Shown here piece after piece: positions 14,083-19,114 of a stretch of 19,114 nt of DNA. Each line of letters opens with the position of its first letter. Within the stretch, counting starts at the first letter, position 1. This DNA comes from an uncultured Oscillospiraceae bacterium (lineage in GTDB: Bacteria > Bacillota > Clostridia > Oscillospirales > Oscillospiraceae), in the NCBI GenBank assembly GCA_900754965.1, contig CAAEEO010000018.1, positions 1 through 19,114 on the forward strand, in the 5' to 3' direction. Below the pieces are notes generated by a model, which saw nothing but the letters and a program-made list of their open reading frames with translations, ran no database searches and had not been told where the DNA came from. Position numbers and translations under genes: made by a program.

Positions 14083-14943
14083 TTATGGATGGCAGCTCCC
14101 GCAGGGAGAATAGCCCTGGGCAATCAGATTCTCCCGGGTATCTTCCACGGTCTCCCGATTTTCGGCATTCATGGAATCAACGCCGGAGCAAGAGGGTAAA
14201 TGGAACTTATGGGACTTGGTATTGAGCACGTAAGTCATCACCTCTCCTGCAGCATCCGTTTTCCCTGCCAGACAGCTGTCCCCGGTGGCGTAGTCAATCT
14301 CCACCCCCGGCTGCACATTGTAGCAAAATACATGGAAACAGACACCCTCACCGTTATCTTCTACAGACCATGCCTCCATTTCCACTCCGCTGGCTACCAG
14401 TGCATTGCCGTCATAAATCGGCGTGACCCGATACAGCACATGGTTTCCGGTTTCCTTGATGTAGTCTGCCGTCATATTCTCAAAAGGCAGCATTCCGTCC
14501 ACATTCATGTACCGGGTGCCAGTGATCAGGTTTTGTTTATTGGCATTTTCCGCCGTGAGCTGGTAACCGATCAGATGGCAGCGATTATACAGATATTTCC
14601 CATCCACATGGTCATATTTTACCGTATGCCAGCCGGAAGGTTTCACCTGGCCGATACTCCCCCGCTCCTCTGTGGGCATCAAATCCTGTCCTATGCAGGC
14701 TATCGCAGCACCGCAGCGTCCCAGAGCGTCCAAACTGCTGTATTCCTCATAAGAGGTTGTTGTATAGTCCTCTTCCGTAAAGTCCGGCATATTGCCGTTG
14801 ATGGCCACATAGGGCGTCCCACTATAAGCAGGGATCTCGGATAGGCTGATGACCGGCTCTGTGTCAGCCGCTCCGCTGCACCCCGTCAAAAGCGCCAACA
14901 GCATTATGACCGCAGCCAGTAATGCAGCAAATCGTTGTTTCAC
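14083..14943 (-). CDS. Lipoprotein DNA/RNA non-specific endonuclease (Endonuclea_NS_2-like) with C-terminal Cys/His domain
   Basis: 286 residues. The signal peptide ends in the lipobox LTGC (Cys22), so the enzyme is anchored outside the membrane. The nuclease core (about 70-210) has the beta-beta-alpha-metal motif YNRCHLIGYQLTAENAN, with His123 as general base (NRCH in place of DRGH) and the downstream Asn residues (135/138) as metal ligands, then NLITGTRYMN. The last 50 residues form a separate module: YVLNTKSHKFHLPSCSGV, then GYSPCGSCHP, with Cys252, Cys281 and Cys284 plus His residues that look like a zinc site of the kind found at the end of other secreted Firmicute nucleases. It starts with GTG (14943), overlapping the previous stop by 4 bp (GTGA), with GGAGG 10 nt upstream. 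Likely role: degrading external nucleic acid for nutrients or uptake. Confidence 0.87.
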   Translation of the reverse strand: MKQRFAALLAAVIMLLALLTGCSGAADTEPVISLSEIPAYSGTPYVAINGNMPDFTEEDYTTTSYEEYSSLDALGRCGAAIACIGQDLMPTEERGSIGQVKPSGWHTVKYDHVDGKYLYNRCHLIGYQLTAENANKQNLITGTRYMNVDGMLPFENMTADYIKETGNHVLYRVTPIYDGNALVASGVEMEAWSVEDNGEGVCFHVFCYNVQPGVEIDYATGDSCLAGKTDAAGEVMTYVLNTKSHKFHLPSCSGVDSMNAENRETVEDTRENLIAQGYSPCGSCHP

Positions 14944-15347
14944 TTCTCGTAAACCTCCAATGTGATCTTATCATGGGAAAAACCAGAAAAATCTTCCTGG
15001 TATTTCAGATTTTCCCGGGGCAACATGAAATCAAAATGCAGATCCGCAGGATAGACCCGATTCCAGCGGAACACATAGACCCGCTCTATGCGATCTTGAT
15101 ACATTCCTACCGGCCCGTCTTCCCAAAAAAGGTACTCCCCCGCTCCGGCCACAGAAAGTCCGTCCTCTGCGACCTGAATCTGAGGCGCCTCCCGCCCGGC
15201 GAACAGGCGCGCAGAGTCGGCACTCATCCATAGTTTTCCGCCCTCGGTCATGTCCAGGATCTTTTCCAGAACCACCCGATCGCGACTCTGTCTCCGGTTG
15301 TGAAACTGCATGCCATTGTTGTCGTCTAAACAGACAATCAAATACAT
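14940..15347 (-). CDS. Small conserved Clostridia protein (often labelled 'ribonuclease Z', without its motifs)
   Basis: 135 residues, soluble, no signal peptide. I recognise the pattern of a short family common in Clostridia, with CLDDNNGMQFHNRRQSRD near the start and RWNRVYPAD at 94-102, then SHDKIT near the end. Database entries for such proteins often say ribonuclease Z, but the HxHxDH metallo-beta-lactamase motif and about half of the length are missing, so that name is not supported. No function is assigned. ATG 15347 has GGGGGG 7 nt upstream and lies 28 bp after the cls stop. Its stop overlaps the nuclease start, so it is translationally coupled to the nuclease. Conserved Asn, Arg, His and Asp in the two motifs could form an active site (inference). 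Confidence 0.7.
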   Translation of the reverse strand: MYLIVCLDDNNGMQFHNRRQSRDRVVLEKILDMTEGGKLWMSADSARLFAGREAPQIQVAEDGLSVAGAGEYLFWEDGPVGMYQDRIERVYVFRWNRVYPADLHFDFMLPRENLKYQEDFSGFSHDKITLEVYEK

Positions 15348-15375
15348 CCCATTGCCCCCCTTTTTCGAAACTGCC

Positions 15376-16791
15376 TCACATCAGCGGCGCAAACATCAGG
15401 AAAAAGCTTTCCTGGAATCGTTCCTTGGTACTTCTGGCGTGGAACTGCTCCAAAGTGTAGGGATCGCAATGAGCAATATCCGCATCGTAGATCCCGGAAT
15501 ATTCCGTGACAATCGGATTGGCATAGAACACGCCGCAGATCTCATCATCCACCTTCAAACTGCGGATATCCATATTTACGGAACCGATGCAGCACAGCTC
15601 ATCGTCCACAATCATGGTTTTCGCATGGATATAGCCATGGTACTTGTAGATCTTCGCTCCATAATCCAGTAATTCCCCGCAATAATAGGTCGTCACCGGA
15701 TCCAGGAAAAAGCTGGCCTTTACGCCTGGAATCATCAGTTCAATTTCTACACCGGCTGCTGCCGCAGCTTTCAGTGCATCCAGAATGGAAACGTCCGGAA
15801 TGAAGTACGGCGTCTGGATTCGGATACTTTTCCTGGCGCTGCGGATCATGCTCAAGTAGCACATTTTGACCGATTCTTTGTTGGTATCCACGCCGCCCAC
15901 GATAAATTGACACAGATTTTCATTCAATTCCCCGTGGCGGTACGACGGCAGTGTATCCACATACGCCGATGCGCTTTCCCAATCCTTCCTCTGGACAGAG
16001 CAAAGCCAGTCCCGCAGAAAATATTCGTCCAGGATTGCAGCACAAGGACCGACCATCCGCACCTGTGTATCCCGCCACGGATTTTTGACCCGGTCCATAT
16101 TTACATACTTTCTTCCAATATTCATGCCGCCAATGTAGGAAATCTTATGGTCGATCACCACGATTTTACGGTGACTGCGGTAATGGGTCAAGAATGGCTT
16201 GATACGCACCACCTTACCGCCAGCCTGCCGAAGAGGACGGAACATTTTGGCCGGGGTGGATACATTGGCAATAAAATCGCACAGCACCAACACCGTCACG
16301 CCTTCTTCTGCCTTCTTGGTCAGTGCCTCCACCAACGCCTGGCCCACCTCATCCGGGTGAATCGTGTAAAACTCAATGTAAATACATTCCTTTGCAGCAG
16401 CAATATCCGCAAACAGCTGCTGATAGTGCTCTTTTCCGGCAGTGAAAAGCCGCGTTTCCTGATAGCAAGTCAGCTGGCTGTGGTTATATGTCGTGTTGAA
16501 CCGGATCACTTGCCGGTCCTCCTCGGAAAGCTCCTTACCGCTCAAATCGGGAACCGTTTCTGGTGCAGGAATAGGATGATGCCGTTCCAGACGCTTTTTT
16601 CTGGCGTATGCTGTCAATTTGATTCCCATGGTACTGCCAAAGATCAGATAGAGGATCAGACCCAAGTACGGCAGACAGATCAGAACTACCACCCACAATA
16701 ACGCCTCCGTAGGTGATTTCCGTTCCAAGAACACCACACACAAAATCGTTAAAAGATAAAAAATAACCAACAGGGTAAACACCATTTTCAT
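15376..16791 (-). CDS. cls: Cardiolipin synthase (PLD superfamily)
   Basis: 471 residues, standard for bacterial Cls. Two N-terminal membrane helices (about 3-22 and 30-50) anchor the enzyme. Two HKD motifs follow: H207-x-K209-x4-D214 in SHRKIVVIDHKISYIGGMN and H389-x-K391-x4-D396 in IHAKTMIVDDELCCIGSVN. The protein ends with the usual FxxSFFLMFAPLM-like tail. It joins two phosphatidylglycerol molecules to give cardiolipin plus glycerol at the membrane. AGGAGGT sits 7 nt before ATG 16791. It lies 43 bp downstream of pgsA, which makes the precursor, so the two steps are co-expressed. Paralogues often exist in Firmicutes, so this need not be the only Cls. Confidence 0.94.
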   Translation of the reverse strand: MKMVFTLLVIFYLLTILCVVFLERKSPTEALLWVVVLICLPYLGLILYLIFGSTMGIKLTAYARKKRLERHHPIPAPETVPDLSGKELSEEDRQVIRFNTTYNHSQLTCYQETRLFTAGKEHYQQLFADIAAAKECIYIEFYTIHPDEVGQALVEALTKKAEEGVTVLVLCDFIANVSTPAKMFRPLRQAGGKVVRIKPFLTHYRSHRKIVVIDHKISYIGGMNIGRKYVNMDRVKNPWRDTQVRMVGPCAAILDEYFLRDWLCSVQRKDWESASAYVDTLPSYRHGELNENLCQFIVGGVDTNKESVKMCYLSMIRSARKSIRIQTPYFIPDVSILDALKAAAAAGVEIELMIPGVKASFFLDPVTTYYCGELLDYGAKIYKYHGYIHAKTMIVDDELCCIGSVNMDIRSLKVDDEICGVFYANPIVTEYSGIYDADIAHCDPYTLEQFHARSTKERFQESFFLMFAPLM

Positions 16792-16834
16792 ACGAGAGAC
16801 CTCCTATATTTCTTCCCGGGGAGAACGCCCCTCA

Positions 16835-17419
16835 TCAGGTATCTTCCTTTATGTTATCCGCTGTTTCTTCCTTCATTTTCCGAAATACCGGAATATACAG
16901 GCACAAGGTGATCACCATGACCACCATCATCACACAAATTAAAATATTTGCCGCGAAAACGGGCATCTGATAGAAGAAGAACAGCCCAAATAGTCCGGCA
17001 AAGAGTGTTGCCGTGCAGATTTTCCCGAACCACATGGCACCGTCCAACATTTTGTCCTTTTTGAGGAAACGCAGCCCCATCACAGCCATATATCCCTCTT
17101 TCACAAGCATCAGCGCAATCAGCGCCCACATCAAGGGATAGCGGGTAGCAAGGCATATTGCAAGAGCGCCGTGGGTCAGCTTATCCGCCACCGGATCAAG
17201 TACTTTCCCCAGCTCTGTAACCTGATTGAACTTCCGAGCGATCATTCCGTCGAACAGATCTGTAAAACTGGAAAACAGCACAATGCCCGCAGCAATCAAA
17301 TAGTCGCGAGACGACTGTGCTGTAATGTACACCCAACAAAAAACAGGAATCAATAAGATTCGTATATATCCGATAATGTTGGGAATCGTAAATAAATCCT
17401 TCTTGTTAAACCGTTTCAT
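16835..17419 (-). CDS. pgsA: CDP-alcohol phosphatidyltransferase, probably phosphatidylglycerophosphate synthase
   Basis: 194 residues with about five to six membrane helices. The complete CDP-alcohol phosphatidyltransferase motif is present: D54-x2-D57-G58-x2-A61-R62-x8-G71-x3-D75-x3-D79, in the stretch TDLFDGMIARKF through GKVLDPVADK. All four catalytic Asp residues are kept. The likely reaction is CDP-diacylglycerol plus glycerol 3-phosphate to phosphatidylglycerol phosphate, supported by its position directly before cls; another CDP-alcohol acceptor cannot be excluded. AAAGGAG lies 8 nt before ATG 17419. It is the first gene of the operon behind the promoter at 17540-17568. The phosphatase that converts the product to phosphatidylglycerol is not in this window. 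Confidence 0.88.
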   Translation of the reverse strand: MKRFNKKDLFTIPNIIGYIRILLIPVFCWVYITAQSSRDYLIAAGIVLFSSFTDLFDGMIARKFNQVTELGKVLDPVADKLTHGALAICLATRYPLMWALIALMLVKEGYMAVMGLRFLKKDKMLDGAMWFGKICTATLFAGLFGLFFFYQMPVFAANILICVMMVVMVITLCLYIPVFRKMKEETADNIKEDT

Positions 17420-17539
17420 TTTATGTACTCCTTTATCACACTGCTCTGAAAGACCCCTCCAACCATTTTTTACGCAAGTATTTCAGGAAAATGCCACATC
17501 TCCTGCAATGCCGCCTTCTCTTTCTCTCTCTTATCGGGC

Positions 17540-17568
17540 ATTATAGCAAAGTAATCTCTATGTATCAA
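17540..17568 (-). promoter_or_regulatory. Strong promoter of the pgsA-cls operon
   Basis: On the minus strand TTGATA (17568-17563), a 17-bp spacer and TATAAT (17545-17540) with a TGC extended -10. The leader is about 110 nt; I found no recognisable riboswitch or attenuator in it. Confidence 0.8.
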
Positions 17569-17609
17569 GAACGGTATACTTTGACAAAATACAGACATGC
17601 AAACAGAAC

Positions 17610-17650
17610 AAAAAAGCTCAGTTCCCCCATAAGGGAGACCTGAGTTTTTT
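17610..17650 (-). terminator. Terminator of the CDF-like transporter gene
   Basis: A hairpin with outer stem CTCAG/CTGAG (17617-17621 and 17640-17644), an imperfect inner GC stem and A6/T6 tracts on either side (17610-17615, 17645-17650). It lies 20 bp after the stop codon at 17671. Confidence 0.8.
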
Positions 17651-17670
17651 AGGTCATATGACAGGAATGA

Positions 17671-18609
17671 TCAGACAGATTCCTCAGCAGGCAGCTGCTC
17701 TTCAGTAAACTCTATATGAGGAAGGAGTTCAAAATAGAAATCCGTGTAAACCTCTTTCAGCGCTTCAATGCAATGTGCTTGCGCCGTCTGGAATTTGAGA
17801 AGAGAAACCTCATCATTGTCCAATGTGATGTAAGTACTGATCCACAATTTCCGTCCTGTACGCACAATCTCGTGCTGAATATCGCGATAACCTGTTCCCT
17901 CCAGGGAGCGTTCCACAATTTCGCGTATCTGTTGAACTGTCTCTTCTTCGGGCGGCAGCAGCATAAGATCCCGGATACCGGAAACCACAGTACGAATCGG
18001 AACAGGGAGCATAATCATAGAAAGAATAATGGTAATAATCTGGTCGAGGTAAGGAGTGAGAGACTGGAACCAATCCACATGGATGAAGGCTGGCAGGAAA
18101 AACGCAGCGGCCATTCCCAAAGACACCCCGCTATCCATCATCCACCCCTCCATCTCGACTTGAATCAGAGGGGAATTCAGATTTTTGTTCTTTTGTCTAA
18201 GATAAATTGATACGGCTATGCCAAGCACACAGGCAAAGAGCTCAAAATATGCAACAGTCCCGAAGGAGATCTCTCGCCCACCATGAAACAGAAGGTTGAT
18301 GTTATTGGTAATCAAGCCAATCGTAACCGCCGTCATAGTGATACCTTTGATCACAATAAAAATTGTTTCAATCTGCATATACCCATAGGGATGCTTTTCA
18401 TTCGACGGCTTGTAGAGCAGAGGAATCAGCAACACAGATGGTAAAAGCATAAAAAACTCAATGCCATCATACACGGCATCCAACAAAACCGCCTGAGAAC
18501 TGGTATAGACTGCCATTACCAACTCAATCAACACAAACAGTAAGTTTCCATACATGGAAACCGACATCGCTGATTTTTCTTTTTTTAATGTTTTCTTCTT
18601 GACTCGCAT
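17671..18609 (-). CDS. Cation diffusion facilitator-like transporter (COG3965 type)
   Basis: 312 residues: six membrane segments to about residue 212, then a cytoplasmic ferredoxin-like domain. It follows the COG3965 subgroup in SSQAVLLDAVYDGIEFF (segment II), HPYGYMQIETIFIVIKG, HGGREISFGT, NSPLIQVEMEGWMMDSGVS (segment V) and TPYLDQIITIILS. In typical CDF proteins the transport site is two (H/D)xxxD pairs. Segment II here keeps D44-x3-D48, but segment V has G155-x3-D159, so one ligand is missing and metal specificity cannot be predicted. GGAGG lies 6 nt before ATG 18609. The gene lies just downstream of the tRNA operon terminator, and no clear promoter is seen in the 45-bp gap, so some readthrough may supply transcription. 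Confidence 0.85.
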   Translation of the reverse strand: MRVKKKTLKKEKSAMSVSMYGNLLFVLIELVMAVYTSSQAVLLDAVYDGIEFFMLLPSVLLIPLLYKPSNEKHPYGYMQIETIFIVIKGITMTAVTIGLITNNINLLFHGGREISFGTVAYFELFACVLGIAVSIYLRQKNKNLNSPLIQVEMEGWMMDSGVSLGMAAAFFLPAFIHVDWFQSLTPYLDQIITIILSMIMLPVPIRTVVSGIRDLMLLPPEEETVQQIREIVERSLEGTGYRDIQHEIVRTGRKLWISTYITLDNDEVSLLKFQTAQAHCIEALKEVYTDFYFELLPHIEFTEEQLPAEESV

Positions 18610-18654
18610 AGGGATCCTCCAACAAAATGGAAACAGCGCATGAATGATGAACTT

Positions 18655-18706
18655 AAAAAATAAAAAACACGGGAACTGACCTTTCCTTTAATCAGTTCCC
18701 GTGTTT
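18655..18706 (-). terminator. Terminator of the rRNA/tRNA operon
   Basis: On the minus strand AAACACGGGAACTGA (18706-18692) pairs perfectly over 15 bp with 18679-18665 and is followed by a long T-rich run (T6-A-T6). The stem begins at the CCA end of tRNA-Trp. Confidence 0.93.
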
Positions 18707-18781
18707 GGCAGGGGAAGAAGGTTTCGAACCCTCGGCCTACGGTTTTGGAGACCGTCGCTCTACCAACTGAGCTATTCCCCT
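18706..18781 (-). tRNA. tRNA-Trp (CCA anticodon)
   Basis: A full cloverleaf on the minus strand: acceptor AGGGGAA/TTCCCCT, D arm GCTCAGTTGGTAGAGC, anticodon stem ACGGT/ACCGT with loop CTCCAAA (anticodon CCA), T arm GAGGG-TTCGAAA-CCTTC, discriminator G and an encoded CCA (18708-18706). It is the last gene of the operon. Confidence 0.95.
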
Positions 18782-18802
18782 ATAGAATTGTGACTGAAGG
18801 TC

Positions 18803-18879
18803 TGGTGGGCCTTCAGGGACTCGAACCCCGGACCGACCGGTTATGAGCCGGCTGCTCTAACCAACTGAGCTAAAGGCCC
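18803..18879 (-). tRNA. tRNA with CAT anticodon, probably elongator tRNA-Met
   Basis: Acceptor GGGCCTT/AAGGCCC, D arm GCTCAGTTGGTTAGAGC, anticodon stem GCCGG/CCGGT with loop CTCATAA (anticodon CAT), T arm CGGGG-TTCGAGT-CCCTG, discriminator A and encoded CCA. An initiator is excluded because the acceptor is fully paired at 1-72 and the three-GC anticodon stem pattern is absent. CAT could also be tRNA-Ile2 with lysidine, so the Met call is probable, not certain. Confidence 0.9.
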
Positions 18880-18887
18880 AGATTCAA

Positions 18888-18917
18888 GTAATGCCGCCAC
18901 ATATGTGACGGCATTAC
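18888..18917. repeat. 30-bp palindrome in the tRNA-Asn/tRNA-Met spacer
   Basis: GTAATGCCG (18888-18896) and CGGCATTAC (18909-18917) flank an inner CACAT/ATGTG palindrome; the single mismatch becomes a U-G pair in the minus-strand RNA. The 44-nt spacer is almost entirely this hairpin. No T run follows, so processing is likelier than termination. Confidence 0.85.
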
Positions 18918-18923
18918 AATTCC

Positions 18924-18999
18924 TGGCGCCTCTTGTAGGACTCGAACCTACGACACCGCGGTTAACAGCCGCGTGCTCTACCGATTGAGCTAAAGAGGC
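18924..18999 (-). tRNA. tRNA-Asn (GTT anticodon)
   Basis: Acceptor GCCTCTT/AAGAGGC, D arm GCTCAATCGGTAGAGC, anticodon stem CGCGG/CCGCG with loop CTGTTAA (anticodon GTT), T arm GTAGG-TTCGAGT-CCTAC, discriminator G and encoded CCA. First tRNA after the 5S gene. Confidence 0.95.
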
Positions 19000-19001
19000 A
19001 T

Positions 19002-19037
19002 ACCGAAAGGTCAGACCCAAGGCCTAACCTTTCCGGT
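19002..19037 (-). other. Hairpin between 5S rRNA and tRNA-Asn
   Basis: ACCGAAAGGT (19002-19011) pairs with ACCTTTCCGGT (19027-19037) with a one-base bulge, and partial pairing continues inward (AGACC with GGCCT). It lacks a T run, so it is probably a maturation structure at the 5S 3' side rather than a terminator. Confidence 0.6.
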
Positions 19038-19114
19038 GTTGGCATTGACCTATCTTCCCAGTCCGTCGCCAGACAAGTATTTTCGGCACTGATGAGCTTA
19101 ACTTCCGTGTTCGG
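19038..19114 (-). rRNA. rrf: 5S ribosomal RNA, 3' part
   Basis: On the minus strand the sequence CCGAACACGGAAGTTAAGCTC at the window edge is the conserved 5S core (loop B/C region), followed by the GGCGACGGACTGGGAAGATAGG segment and a 3' end near GCCAAC. The 5' part lies beyond base 19114. The exact 3' end (about 19038) is estimated. The order 5S, Asn, Met, Trp indicates the end of an rRNA operon. Confidence 0.92.

Noticed and set aside
17420..17540. A possible riboswitch or attenuator in the pgsA leader
   Set aside because: No known aptamer motif or terminator/antiterminator pair is visible by eye in the roughly 110-nt leader.
17474..17548. A minus-strand mini-ORF of about 23 codons in the pgsA leader (MPDKREKEK...)
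   Set aside because: Its ATG overlaps the TATAAT -10, so it would not be in the transcript. The inner ATG has no spacing to its ribosome site.
18803..18879. The CAT tRNA as initiator tRNA-fMet
   Set aside because: The first acceptor pair is fully matched and the anticodon stem lacks the three consecutive GC pairs of initiators.

Overview
The window looks like a chromosomal segment of a Gram-positive Clostridia bacterium, most likely an Oscillospirales-type gut Firmicute. The reasons are consensus sigma-A promoters with frequent TGn extended -10 elements, strong AGGAGG-type ribosome sites with several GTG starts, CCA-encoding tRNAs, and Firmicute-restricted families (PRK06851-type ATPase, DUF5685, BceRS-BceAB-type module, PfoR-type EIIC). 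I see no insertion sequence, prophage, CRISPR array or integrase, so this reads as ordinary backbone rather than an island. The genus cannot be fixed from the sequence alone.

Layout from left to right. (1) 1-1500: the tail of a Sel1-repeat protein, then a P-loop ATPase of the PRK06851 type, closed by a bidirectional terminator. (2) 1507-3738, minus strand: a DUF5685 protein translationally coupled to a J-domain/TPR protein, preceded by a small membrane protein with its own consensus promoter. (3) 3813-8315, minus strand: a complete BceRS-BceAB-type module (response regulator, intramembrane-sensing kinase, ABC ATPase, FtsX-like permease), with a candidate response-regulator operator in the kinase-ATPase gap. 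(4) 8540-10626, plus strand: a membrane-anchored permuted papain-fold (YiiX-like) protein, then a stand-alone PfoR-like EIIC membrane protein behind a near-perfect promoter and an operator-like inverted repeat. (5) 10685-13925, minus strand: a double-PepSY lipoprotein and a UvrA paralogue lacking the UvrB-binding insertion. (6) 14083-17419, minus strand: an apparent four-gene operon, pgsA, cls, a small conserved protein and a lipoprotein nuclease, from one strong promoter to one terminator. (7) 17671-18609: a CDF-like transporter of the COG3965 type. (8) 18706-19114: the end of an rRNA operon read on the minus strand (5S, tRNA-Asn, tRNA-Met, tRNA-Trp, strong terminator).

Several units concern the cell envelope. 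The Bce-type module would sense and remove envelope-active peptides. The pgsA-cls operon makes phosphatidylglycerol and cardiolipin. Lipoproteins and anchored enzymes (PepSY, nuclease, YiiX-like) act outside the membrane. The least understood pieces are the DUF5685/J-domain pair, whose DUF5685 member carries two Asp-rich motifs resembling class I isoprenoid synthases, the small protein in the phospholipid operon, and the degenerate tandem ATPase at the left end. No clearly new multi-gene system is proven; the DUF5685/J-domain pair is the best candidate for one.
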